DNA from: Amycolatopsis australiensis
Lineage (GTDB): Bacteria; Actinomycetota; Actinomycetes; Mycobacteriales; Pseudonocardiaceae
NCBI RefSeq assembly: GCF_900119165.1
Contig: NZ_FPJG01000006.1
Coordinates: 2,790,001 to 2,854,000 of the forward strand
Direction of reading: 5' to 3'
DNA length: 64,000 bases
The notes below the pieces were generated by a model. That model was not told where the DNA came from. It saw only the letters and a list, made by a program, of their open reading frames with translations, and did no database searches. Position numbers and translations under genes: made by a program. This document shows, in pieces, positions 46,999 through 54,898 of this stretch (the stretch's first letter is position 1; the number at the start of each line of letters is the position of its first letter).

Positions 46999-47748
46999 AT
47001 GGTAGGGAATCCGGTTCTCGACCGGCCGCACCGGGCCACGCTCGGTCGTTCGGTCACGTTGTTCCGCACGTTCCTGACCGAGCAGACGGACCCGGACGGC
47101 TTCTATTCCGCGCTGGCCGCCGACTCCGTCCGGCAATTGGCGGCGCACACTCCGCTGACCGGGCGCACGGTGCTCGACGTCGGCGGTGGTCCGGGGTATT
47201 TCTCCGACGCGTTCCGCGCGGCCGGTGCCGTCTACCTCGGCCTGGACCCGGACGTCGGCGAGCTGTCCGCGCGCGGCGAGCCAGGGGAGAACATGATCCG
47301 CGCCAGTGGCACGGAACTGCCGGTGCGCAGCGGATCCGTCGACGTGTGCTACTCGTCGAACGTGCTGGAGCACGTGTCGCGGCCGTGGGTGATGCTCGAC
47401 GAGATGTGCCGGGTGACCAAGCCGGGCGGCACGGTCTTCGCGTCGTTCACGCCGTGGTATTCGCCGTGGGGCGGCCACGAGACCGCGCCGTGGCATTTCC
47501 TCGGTGGCCATTACGCGCGGCAGCGTTATGCCCGAAAGCTCGGCAGGCAGCCCAAGAACAAATTCGGGGAAAGCCTGTTCCCGGTTTCGGTCGGCGCCGC
47601 GCTGCGGTGGGCGAAAACGACGCCGCTCGCCGATCTGGTCGCCGGGTACCCGCGTTACCACCCGAGCTGGGCGATGTGGATCGTGCGGGTGCCCGGCCTG
47701 CGTGAAATAGCGTCCTGGAACCTGGTCCTGGTGTTGCGGCGGCGGTGA
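46999..47748 (+). CDS. SAM-dependent methyltransferase (Methyltransf_11)
   Basis: A 249-residue class I methyltransferase. SAM motif I is TVLDVGGGPGYFSDAFRAAG, an acidic YLGLDPD follows, and VDVCYSSNVLEHVSRPWVML is the motif around the active-site loop. The C-terminal part (PWHFLGGHYARQRYARKLGR) fits the mycobacterial Rv0224c type. It is divergent from the GT4 gene and converges on DUF3068 with 1 bp between stops. Substrate unknown; a glycolipid or sugar is likely. Confidence 0.88.
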   Translation: MVGNPVLDRPHRATLGRSVTLFRTFLTEQTDPDGFYSALAADSVRQLAAHTPLTGRTVLDVGGGPGYFSDAFRAAGAVYLGLDPDVGELSARGEPGENMIRASGTELPVRSGSVDVCYSSNVLEHVSRPWVMLDEMCRVTKPGGTVFASFTPWYSPWGGHETAPWHFLGGHYARQRYARKLGRQPKNKFGESLFPVSVGAALRWAKTTPLADLVAGYPRYHPSWAMWIVRVPGLREIASWNLVLVLRRR

Positions 47749-47749
47749 C

Positions 47750-48811
47750 TCACGTGCGGGCGAAGACCACCTGCCGCCGCGCCCGCGGGGCAGGCGGCCC
47801 GGCCGGGCGCCGGCGGACCAGCAGGAAGATCGCGACGAGGATCAGCACGCCGCCGCCGATGCCGAGCCAGCGCGGGCCGGTGCCGGAGAGGAACTCCAGC
47901 CTGCCCTTGTTCGCGTGCACCTGGTCGACCATCTGCGAGATCGTCTTGCCGTTGTAGGCCAGCGTCCCGTCGAACACGACCGCCGCGCTGGTGAGCGTGC
48001 GCAGTTCCTGGTGCTGTTGCTGCTGCTGCTTGACCTCGATCCCGGTGACCGGCTCCACCCACATCGTGTTGACGCCGCGGTAGCAGAGATCGGCCTTGAC
48101 GGTCGGCTCGAGCGAGCCGACGAGTGGACCGGGCACGTCCTTGGTGGCGATCTTCGTGTCCGGGATGTCCTGGACGAACTTGTAGGTCTCGATCCCGTTC
48201 ACCGTCTCGGGGCCGAGGTAGCGGGCCGTGACGGCGGTGCCGGTGTTGTCGTCGTAGACCTGGTAGTCCTTCTGCTCGGTGCCGAAGGGGAACTTGAAGT
48301 TCAGGCCGGGCTGTGCTTTGTAGACGTTGTTCTCGGGCGGCTTCTGACCGTCCTTTTCGGCCTTGTCGGCGAGCTCGGTGACGTAGCTGCTCTTGGCGTC
48401 GCATTTCGGGTCGGCTTCGCCGTGCGGCTCGTAGCCTTCGGCGGTGCGCCGGTCGAAGCAGACCTGCCGTTTGCTCGCGCTGACCACGGTGCCGTCGGCG
48501 TCGTCGGTGACCTGCACCGCCAGCAGCCAGACCGCGTAGTCGGTGTCCTGGTGCATCTCGGGCGCGGCGAAGTTCGCCTGGACGCGCGCCGTCGCGGTCA
48601 GCTTCGCGTCCTCGCGGATGTTCGAGACCGGGCCGGATCCGTTGTCGGTCACGGCGAGGACCTTGCTCGCGGTGCCTTCGAGCACCGACGTGGAGTCCTG
48701 GTCGAGCGGCACCTTGGCGAGCTTCGGGTACACGTACGCCGGCAGGAGCACCGCACCCGCGACCGCGAAAACGCCCAGTGCCAGCAAGATCAGGCCGAAA
48801 GCACGTCGCAA
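47750..48811 (-). CDS. DUF3068 membrane protein
   Basis: A 353-residue protein with one membrane helix near each end (about 5-27 and 310-330) and a large extracytoplasmic middle. Two-thirds is the DUF3068 domain (YVYPKLAKVPLDQDSTSVLE, DVPGPLVGSLEPTVKADLCY), known as the PorA-like family in mycobacteria (Rv0227c); a channel or envelope-sensing role has been suggested but not settled. A Gln run of five, with His, lies near residue 262. Same neighbours as in mycobacteria (methyltransferase, GT4, membrane protein). Confidence 0.87.
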   Translation of the reverse strand: MRRAFGLILLALGVFAVAGAVLLPAYVYPKLAKVPLDQDSTSVLEGTASKVLAVTDNGSGPVSNIREDAKLTATARVQANFAAPEMHQDTDYAVWLLAVQVTDDADGTVVSASKRQVCFDRRTAEGYEPHGEADPKCDAKSSYVTELADKAEKDGQKPPENNVYKAQPGLNFKFPFGTEQKDYQVYDDNTGTAVTARYLGPETVNGIETYKFVQDIPDTKIATKDVPGPLVGSLEPTVKADLCYRGVNTMWVEPVTGIEVKQQQQQHQELRTLTSAAVVFDGTLAYNGKTISQMVDQVHANKGRLEFLSGTGPRWLGIGGGVLILVAIFLLVRRRPAGPPAPRARRQVVFART

Positions 48812-48843
48812 CGGTCCTCCTGGTCGGCTTCGTCGACACGCAA

Positions 48844-48859
48844 ATTACCCGGCGGTAAT
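48844..48859. promoter_or_regulatory. Palindrome upstream of the DUF3068 gene
   Basis: ATTACC-CGGC-GGTAAT, two perfect 6-base arms, lies 33 bp upstream of the DUF3068 start in the 171-bp divergent gap. A possible operator; no regulator is adjacent. Confidence 0.4.
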
Positions 48860-48982
48860 CAGGTGCTGCGGATAGTGGCCCGCGCCACGCCGCGCGTCAA
48901 AGTGTGACGGCGGGTCACAGGCGCCCGGTGCCACCGGAAGGTCGCATGGAGACGGCCGTTCGGACCAAGCGGCCAAACATGT

Positions 48983-49576
48983 TTGTTCCCGGGCACAACG
49001 GGCGCGGACCCACCATCGGACGATCCGTACGCCGCCGCGCCCGACCCGCAGAGGAGACGGTTTCTGTTGCCCCAGGACCCTTCGATGGTGGCCATCGCGG
49101 CCACCGCGCGCTGGCGGGCCCGGATCGTGGCGGCGGCCGCGAGCGCGGGGATCACGCTCACCGACCCGCAGGCCGGCGTGCCGGGCATCCGTGTGCTGGC
49201 CTGCACCCCGGGCGCGCTGGCGGCGATCGTGCCGAGGCTGGGCGGCCCACCGGCGCGGGCGGCGATCGGCGCGCATTCGGACTCGATAGCCGACCTCGAG
49301 CTGCGCGACGCGGTGGCCGACGTGGCAGCCCTGCTTTCGTTGCACGGCAACGTGGTGCTGGACCTCGACGCACCGGGCCACGGCGGCGCCCGGGCCCGGC
49401 CGGACGTGGTGGTCTCGGCAGGCGTGGACCGTCCCGAGTGGACGGAGCCGGCGGTGACGCTCCCGGTGGGCACGGACCGGCGCGGGGGTCCGCTCACGGT
49501 GGCGCTCACCGCCGGTCCCGGCTTCGAACGAACGCTGCTGGAACTGGCCCGGCTGGTCGAGGCGGACGCGGCTTAG
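48983..49576 (+). CDS. Hypothetical protein
   Basis: Up to 197 residues; no family is recognised. It is an alanine-rich soluble protein with alternating helices and strands (WRARIVAAAASAGITLTDPQ, VADVAALLSLHGNVVLDLDA, GPLTVALTAGPGFERTLLEL). The start is uncertain: TTG at 48983 gives a Pro-rich N-terminus, TTG at 49067 has AGAGGAGA upstream, and ATG at 49085 is the first standard codon. It converges on the flavin monooxygenase gene 25 bp further on. Confidence 0.55.
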   Translation: MFPGTTGADPPSDDPYAAAPDPQRRRFLLPQDPSMVAIAATARWRARIVAAAASAGITLTDPQAGVPGIRVLACTPGALAAIVPRLGGPPARAAIGAHSDSIADLELRDAVADVAALLSLHGNVVLDLDAPGHGGARARPDVVVSAGVDRPEWTEPAVTLPVGTDRRGGPLTVALTAGPGFERTLLELARLVEADAA

Positions 49577-49601
49577 CGTGGCTGCCGGGAGCGGAACCGG
49601 C

Positions 49602-50705
49602 TCAATGCTCACCGCGGTGGTTGCGGGCCGCGACCGCCGCCGCGGCGAAACCGTTGTCCAGCATCTCTTTCTCGTACGCCGCGACCGCGTCCGGCAATGG
49701 CTGGCCCGACACCAGGCGTCCCGCCAGCACACCCGCCTCGTGCAGGGCCACTCCCGCGCTGACGCCCGCCGGTGGCATCGGGTGCGCCGCGTCGCCCACC
49801 AGCGTCACCGGAGCCGGTGACCACCGCCGCGGCCGCTCGGACGTGTAGACGTTCGCAGGCATCGCGTGCGCCGGGTCGCCCTTGCGGATCAGCGTGCCCA
49901 GCGACGGGTGCCAGTCCGCGAGCGTCTCCGCCGCCAGCTCGATCAGCTCGTCTTGGCCCAGCCGGAACAGGTCCGGGCCGAACGGTGCTGTCACCGCCCA
50001 CATCACGTAGTCCTCGCCCGGCGGGAAGCCGAACTCGGCCGGGTCGCGGCGGAACCGCTGTGCCGCCAGCGCCAGCCGCCTCTCGTCCGGCCCCGCCACG
50101 CCCAGGAAGCCTTCGAGCGCCGCGTCCGGCGTCAGCGCCCGCGCCTCGGCCGTCAGCGGGGTCCGGCCGTAGATCAGCCGCGCGTCCTCGACCGTCAGCG
50201 GGAAGCCCGGCACCAGCAGGCGCCGGATGCCCGAGCCGACCCCGTCGGCGGCGACGAGCAGGTCGCCGTCTTCCGTGCTGCCGTCGGCGAACCGGACGCG
50301 GACGGTGCCGTCGTCGAGCAGCGTGTACCCGGCGAACTCGGCGCCGAACCGGGTGCAGGAGGTCAGGCCGCGCAGCATGATCCGGCGCAGCGTCAGCCGG
50401 TCGGCCGTGAGGCCCGCGGTGCCCGGGGGCAGCGGGATCTCGGTGAACGAGTCGAGACCGGGCCCGGCGACGCTCACCCCGCGGCCGGTCCGGCAGGAGG
50501 TTTCGACGGCCTGCTCGTACGCCTCGGCCGGCAGCCACTCGCGCAGCGCGGCGTCCCCGTCGCCGTTGATGTGGATCCGGTAGCCCTGGGCGCGGGCGTC
50601 GATCGCCGCGTCGCGTTCGAAGAGCCGGACGTCGATGCCGTGCCGGCGCAGGCCGTGGGCCAGGCACGGGCCGGCCAGTCCGGCACCGCTGATCAGTACT
50701 CGCAC
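49602..50705 (-). CDS. FAD-dependent monooxygenase (PHBH/TetX-like)
   Basis: A 367-residue class A flavoprotein monooxygenase. It has VLISGAGLAGPCLAHGLRRH (ADP-binding GxGxxG), DLLVAADGVGSGIRRLL (DG fingerprint) and TLVGDAAHPMPPAGVSAGVA (GD motif binding FAD ribitol). These hydroxylate aromatic or polyketide substrates and include drug-inactivating enzymes. It is divergent from a MarR gene with a clear palindrome between, so inducible detoxification is likely. GTG start at 50705. Confidence 0.88.
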   Translation of the reverse strand: MRVLISGAGLAGPCLAHGLRRHGIDVRLFERDAAIDARAQGYRIHINGDGDAALREWLPAEAYEQAVETSCRTGRGVSVAGPGLDSFTEIPLPPGTAGLTADRLTLRRIMLRGLTSCTRFGAEFAGYTLLDDGTVRVRFADGSTEDGDLLVAADGVGSGIRRLLVPGFPLTVEDARLIYGRTPLTAEARALTPDAALEGFLGVAGPDERRLALAAQRFRRDPAEFGFPPGEDYVMWAVTAPFGPDLFRLGQDELIELAAETLADWHPSLGTLIRKGDPAHAMPANVYTSERPRRWSPAPVTLVGDAAHPMPPAGVSAGVALHEAGVLAGRLVSGQPLPDAVAAYEKEMLDNGFAAAAVAARNHRGEH

Positions 50706-50726
50706 GATTACCCCCGAAGCGAGATG

Positions 50727-50740
50727 GTCTCAAATGAGAC
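50727..50740. promoter_or_regulatory. MarR operator
   Basis: GTCTCA-AA-TGAGAC: two perfect 6-base arms around AA, in the 60-bp gap between the divergent monooxygenase and MarR genes, 21 bp from the monooxygenase start. The probable binding site of the adjacent MarR protein. Confidence 0.7.
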
Positions 50741-50765
50741 TGTCTCGGATGCTAGCGTTCCCGCC

Positions 50766-51194
50766 ATGGAGGCTCAACCGGTCGACCCGGCCACGCTCGG
50801 GATGCTGCTCTACCGCGCTCACCGCCTGGCGCGCGCGAAGTCCAACGAGGCGGCCCGGCCGGCGGGCATCGAGCTGCAGCACGCGGGGGTGCTCTCGGCG
50901 GTGCGGACCGGCGGTGTCCGCAGCCAGCGTGAGCTCGGCGCGGCCCTCGGGGTCGACAAGTCCACGCTGGTGCGGATCGTCGACGACCTCGAGCGGCGGA
51001 ACCTGGTGCGGCGACAGCGATCCCGGCACGACCGGCGCGCGTACGAGATCGTGCTCACCGAAGACGGCGAGCGACGGCTGGACGAGGCGAACGGCCTGTT
51101 CGCCGACGCGATGTCCGGCCTGCTGAAGGTGTTCGACGACGAGGAACGGCACCGGCTGCACGAGCTGCTGAGCCGGTTCGTCGCGCAGGACTAG
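50766..51194 (+). CDS. MarR family regulator
   Basis: A 142-residue winged-helix regulator. The core is LQHAGVLSAVRTGGVRSQRE, DKSTLVRIVDDLERRNLVRR and the wing DRRAYEIVLTEDGERRL. Dimerisation helices sit at both ends. It very probably controls the divergent flavin monooxygenase through the palindrome between them. Its TAG shares the palindromic CTAG with the convergent XRE stop codon. Confidence 0.87.
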   Translation: MEAQPVDPATLGMLLYRAHRLARAKSNEAARPAGIELQHAGVLSAVRTGGVRSQRELGAALGVDKSTLVRIVDDLERRNLVRRQRSRHDRRAYEIVLTEDGERRLDEANGLFADAMSGLLKVFDDEERHRLHELLSRFVAQD

Positions 51195-51397
51195 TCGTCG
51201 ACCCACTCCAGCAGGTCGCCGGGCTGGCAGCCGAGCACCCGGCACATCGCTTCGAGCGTGCTGAACCGCACCGCCTTCGCGCGGCCGTTCTTGAGCACGG
51301 CGACGTTCGCCGGCGTGAGCCCGACCTTTTCGGCGAACTCCCCGACGCTCATCTTCCGCTTGGCCAGCTCGACGTCGATGCGCACGACAATCGGCAT
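51191..51397 (-). CDS. XRE-type HTH regulator (YozG-like)
   Basis: A 68-residue stand-alone helix-turn-helix protein: SVGEFAEKVGLTPANVAVLK and FSTLEAMCRVLGCQPGDLLE are the Cro/CI core. Small YozG-like proteins are regularly encoded right after DUF2975 genes, as here (1-base overlap, TGATG), and are thought to control that unit. Its stop overlaps the MarR stop on the other strand. Confidence 0.85.
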   Translation of the reverse strand: MPIVVRIDVELAKRKMSVGEFAEKVGLTPANVAVLKNGRAKAVRFSTLEAMCRVLGCQPGDLLEWVDD

Positions 51398-51876
51398 CAG
51401 ATGACCGCTTCCAGGTCGGACCGCAGCGCGGTCGCCTGCCGCAGCAGGGCGCGCATGACCACCATCAGCAGGCCGAGCACGGTGATCGCGACGGTCACCA
51501 GGAACAGCAGCATCGGCATGCCCGGGTCGTCGGCGTTGAACCCGACGAAGACCAGCATGCCGGCGAAGACCAGCCACGCGGCCGCGATGGCCCAGACGAT
51601 CACGTCGACCCACTTCAGGGACGCGCTGGTGAAGATCCGGTCCTTCTTGACCAGCGTCAGCAGCTTCCACGTCGCGACGAGGACCACCTCGACGCACAGC
51701 ACGAGGAACACCGCGATGGCGGTCAGCGGCCAGCGCAGGTTGGCGTCGTGCGGGTTCTGCTGAGCCAGGTAGGCGATTCCGCCCGGCAGTGAGAGCGTCT
51801 GGAACACGACGAGGATGCCGAACAGCACCACGAGGAACACCCGGAGCGCGGCCACGGCGCGTCTTTCGGTCAGCAT
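51397..51876 (-). CDS. DUF2975 membrane protein
   Basis: A 159-residue protein with four membrane helices (about 9-30, 48-70, 90-112, 122-144) and the family segment KKDRIFTSASLKWVDVIVWA between helices 2 and 3. The function of DUF2975 is unknown; it is coupled to a YozG-like XRE regulator downstream. Upstream (about 51880-51905) CTATCG occurs twice within 18 bases, a possible binding site of that regulator. Confidence 0.85.
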   Translation of the reverse strand: MLTERRAVAALRVFLVVLFGILVVFQTLSLPGGIAYLAQQNPHDANLRWPLTAIAVFLVLCVEVVLVATWKLLTLVKKDRIFTSASLKWVDVIVWAIAAAWLVFAGMLVFVGFNADDPGMPMLLFLVTVAITVLGLLMVVMRALLRQATALRSDLEAVI

Positions 51877-51907
51877 GTGTCGACTATCGCTGGAAATCTA
51901 TCGAAAG

Positions 51908-53089
51908 TCAATCGGTCGAGCCGGGCTCCAGTCGCACCGACTCGAGGGCGACGTAGAGCTCGCCGATGTCGGCGGGGTCGGTCAGGTCGCGTTTCGTCAG
52001 CTCCTGGACGCGGCGCAGCCGGTAGCGGACGGTGTTGGGGTGCACGAACAGCCGGTCCGCGGCCTCCTTCGCCGAGCCGTGGCCGCCGAACCACGCGAGC
52101 AGCGTGTCGAGGAGCACCTTCCGCTCCGCGCCGGGCAGGGCGAGCACGCCGGCCAGCGCGGACCGCACGACGTCGCGGGCCATTCCCGGCGCGGCGGCGA
52201 CCAGCGTCGTCACCGGCGAGTCGCCGAACACGACGACCCCCGCGGTCGCCGACGGCAGCGAGCGGCGGGCGATGCGGGCCCGGTGCAGCGCGTCCGGGAC
52301 GTCGGGGAACCCGCTGAACGGCTTGCTCAACCCCGCCGCCACGGGCAATGCGCCCAGGGTCTCGCGCAGCCGCCGCACGTCCTCGACGCGGTCGATCGCT
52401 ACGAGACCCGCTTCGCCGCCGGGCCGCCAGGCCGAGCGCCAGCGGCGGGCGCGCAGCAACGCCTCGACGCTGTCGTGCTCCTCGGGCTCGACGCGTTCGG
52501 TGACCACGGCGACGAACATGCCCGCGGTCGGCAGGCCCAGCTCGCGCGCGGCGGCCTCCATCTCGGCCTGGCTCGCGAGCCGGCCGCGGAGCAGGTCGTC
52601 CAGCAGCCGCGCGTTCGCGTGCGACGGCTCGGCCGCGACCTCCTCGTACGCCGTGGTCAGCGCGTCGGAGTAGAGGTCGATCGCCTTCCAGACGTAGGAG
52701 TTGATCTCGATGGTCCGCGTGGGGTTGAGGAACTCCGGGCCGGCCAGCTCGAGCAGGGCTTCGTAGACGAAGGTGCCGCCGATCCGGAACGCGCGCAGCA
52801 CCGCGGGCAGCGGGATGCCCTGCCGGGCTTGGGCGAGCCCGGTCTTGCGGGCGGCGTCGAGGGCCAGCCCGCGGCCCTCGGCCAACGCGGTCAGCGCGCG
52901 TTCGAGGTTGGCGTGGCAGACCTGGCGCAGCTCGCCGGGCGCGACGGCGTCGACCTGGCGGTAGAACTCGTCGGCTTCGCTGAGCACGCGGGCGAGGCGG
53001 TCGGCGAACTCCGGCAGCCGGGCCAGCATCTCCCGCACCAGCTCACGGTGCTCGCGAGAGACCGGCTTGGCCGGAGCATCGATGCCCAT
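51908..53089 (-). CDS. PucR/CdaR-type transcriptional regulator
   Basis: A 393-residue regulator. The N-terminal about 170 residues are helical (RsbT-rd-like sensor: FADRLARVLSEADEFYRQVD, GIPLPAVLRAFRIGGTFVYE). A GGDEF-like fold follows (about 180-290), and the C-terminal HTH_30 has LFVHPNTVRYRLRRVQELT. Family members control purine, sugar-acid or amine catabolism and many actinobacterial paralogues are orphans. No obvious target gene is adjacent. Confidence 0.87.
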   Translation of the reverse strand: MGIDAPAKPVSREHRELVREMLARLPEFADRLARVLSEADEFYRQVDAVAPGELRQVCHANLERALTALAEGRGLALDAARKTGLAQARQGIPLPAVLRAFRIGGTFVYEALLELAGPEFLNPTRTIEINSYVWKAIDLYSDALTTAYEEVAAEPSHANARLLDDLLRGRLASQAEMEAAARELGLPTAGMFVAVVTERVEPEEHDSVEALLRARRWRSAWRPGGEAGLVAIDRVEDVRRLRETLGALPVAAGLSKPFSGFPDVPDALHRARIARRSLPSATAGVVVFGDSPVTTLVAAAPGMARDVVRSALAGVLALPGAERKVLLDTLLAWFGGHGSAKEAADRLFVHPNTVRYRLRRVQELTKRDLTDPADIGELYVALESVRLEPGSTD

Positions 53090-53143
53090 TCCTCACCTTA
53101 GCCCGGGTCCGCGGCCCGGAACATGCACCGACTTGAGCAAAAT

Positions 53144-53773
53144 TCACGTCCGCGCGGGCTTGCGCGCGGTCAGGTGGACGTGCGGTTCCCCGGTCGCGCC
53201 GGGGTGCTCAGGGACGAACTCGGAGCGGGTTTCGCGGACGATCTCCAGGCCCGCGGCGCGGAGTTTTCCGGCCAGGGCCTCGGCGGCGAAGCTGCTCGCG
53301 CGCACCGGATGTCCCATGAAGACGATGCCGACGCCGTCGACGTCGGCGGGCACGGTCGCGAACACGAGCAGGCCGCCGGGCTTCAGCCACGCCGAGATCC
53401 GGCCGATCATCGTCTCCTGGTCGGCGCGGGGCAGCTGCAGCATCGAGAAGAAGGCGGTGATCGCGTCCCAGGTTCCGTCCGCGAAGGACAGTTCGCGCAT
53501 GTCGCCGAGTTCGAACCGGGCGCCCGGCACCTGCGCCCGCGCGATCTCGACCATCTTCGGCGAGACGTCGTACCCGGTGACGGCGTGACCGGCCGCGGCC
53601 AGCAGTTCCGCGGTGGGCCGGCCGGTGCCCGAACCGAGGTCGAGCACCTGCGCGCCCGCGGGCAGCCGCTCGGCCAGCGCGGTGATCGCGTCCCGCCGTT
53701 CGGTCAGGTTCCGGAACGCGTGCTCGTAGTCCTTGCCCAGTGCGTCGAAAACTTCGGCGGCGGATTCGGTCAT
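53144..53773 (-). CDS. SAM-dependent methyltransferase
   Basis: A 209-residue class I methyltransferase with motif I VLDLGSGTGRPTAELLAAAG, the acidic GYDVSPKMVEIARAQ and DAITAFFSMLQLPRADQETM. Substrate unknown; no pathway neighbours. It lies upstream of the pucR-like gene on the same strand (54 bp gap) and divergent from the deazaflavin reductase gene. Confidence 0.87.
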   Translation of the reverse strand: MTESAAEVFDALGKDYEHAFRNLTERRDAITALAERLPAGAQVLDLGSGTGRPTAELLAAAGHAVTGYDVSPKMVEIARAQVPGARFELGDMRELSFADGTWDAITAFFSMLQLPRADQETMIGRISAWLKPGGLLVFATVPADVDGVGIVFMGHPVRASSFAAEALAGKLRAAGLEIVRETRSEFVPEHPGATGEPHVHLTARKPART

Positions 53774-53814
53774 GCCCCGACCTTGCCAGAAGACGCCCCG
53801 GCTAGGGTTCCGCC

Positions 53815-54291
53815 GTGGCTGCGTTGCGGAAGGTGTTCGCCGGGTTCGGCAAGAGCCGCGCGTTCGGGGTGCTCGGGCGGGCGCTCGTCCCCGCCGACCG
53901 GGTGCTGCTGCGGGTCAGCGGCGGACGCCTCGGGGTCGGCGCGGCGGTCGGGCTGCGGACGCTGCTGCTCACCACCGTCGGGCGGCGCAGCGGTGCCCCG
54001 CGGCAGGTGCCGCTGCTCTACGTCGAGCGCGGCGGCGGGTACGTCGTCATCGGCTCGAACTGGGGCGGCGAGGCGCACCCGGCGTGGTCGGCGAACCTGC
54101 TGGCCCGGCCCGAGGCGACGGTCACGATCGGCGGCCGGACGATCGAGGTCACCGGGCGGCTCCTGACCGGGGACGAGCGCCGGGAGACGTGGGACGCCGT
54201 CGCCGCGTACTGGCCGGCCTACGACCGCTACGCCGTGCGCGCCGGGGACCGCGAAATCCGGGTCTTCCTGCTGGAGCCGGTCAGTCGATGA
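53815..54291 (+). CDS. F420-dependent (Ddn-type) nitroreductase family protein
   Basis: A 158-residue split beta-barrel protein of the deazaflavin-dependent nitroreductase family: TLLLTTVGRRSGAPRQVPLL, VVIGSNWGGEAHPAWSANLL and the segment ATVTIGGRTIEV are characteristic. It likely uses reduced F420 to reduce quinones or similar compounds at the membrane. GTG start. The last 11 bases overlap the convergent GNAT gene. Confidence 0.85.
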   Translation: MAALRKVFAGFGKSRAFGVLGRALVPADRVLLRVSGGRLGVGAAVGLRTLLLTTVGRRSGAPRQVPLLYVERGGGYVVIGSNWGGEAHPAWSANLLARPEATVTIGGRTIEVTGRLLTGDERRETWDAVAAYWPAYDRYAVRAGDREIRVFLLEPVSR

Positions 54292-54814
54292 GGTCGGTGT
54301 GCCGGATCCGGTACACCTGCAGCCGCAGGTTGTAGTACTTGTCCGTCTCGCCGACCCACCGCATGCCGAGCCGCTTGGCGACGGCGATCGCGCGCGTGTT
54401 GTTCGGCCGTGCGACCGCGAACAGCTCCTCGGTGTCCTGCGTGAACGCCCACTCGATCAGCGCCGTCGCCGCTTCGGACGCGTAGCCCTGGCCCCACGCG
54501 CCCGGCGCCAGCTGCCAGCTCAGCTCGAGGTCCTCCTCGAACGGCGGCAACAGCCGGATGCCGAGGCCGCCGATCACCGCGCCGTCCTCGATGCGCTCGA
54601 CGGCCCACCGCCCGCGCGGCGGCGGCAGGTTCGGCTGCGCCTCCTGCCACGCGTTCAGCACCGCGCGCATCGCGCCGATGTCGCCGACGCGGTCCATGGC
54701 CGGGGTGAGCCAGTGCGTCACGTCTTCTGCGCCGTAGATCTCGAACGCGGCTTCGGCGTCGTCCACCGTCCAGTCCCGGATCACGAGCCGGTCGGTGTGC
54801 AGCGGGATCTCCAT
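54281..54814 (-). CDS. GNAT family N-acetyltransferase (RimJ/RimL type)
   Basis: A 177-residue acetyltransferase. The opening LHTDRLVIRDWTVDDAEAAF, the CoA-loop region LSWQLAPGAWGQGYASEAAT (Q/RxxGxG/A) and NNTRAIAVAKRLGMRWVGET match the Acetyltransf_3 group, which acetylates N-termini, amino acids or antibiotics. Target not known. Divergent from the PLP decarboxylase gene. Confidence 0.88.
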   Translation of the reverse strand: MEIPLHTDRLVIRDWTVDDAEAAFEIYGAEDVTHWLTPAMDRVGDIGAMRAVLNAWQEAQPNLPPPRGRWAVERIEDGAVIGGLGIRLLPPFEEDLELSWQLAPGAWGQGYASEAATALIEWAFTQDTEELFAVARPNNTRAIAVAKRLGMRWVGETDKYYNLRLQVYRIRHTDLID

Positions 54815-54898
54815 ACCAGGACGCTACGCCGGGCGCCCCGCGATTGTTCCCCGCGCGGACGGATGTCACTTCGCCCGCGCGGGCCTACAGTCGCCCTC

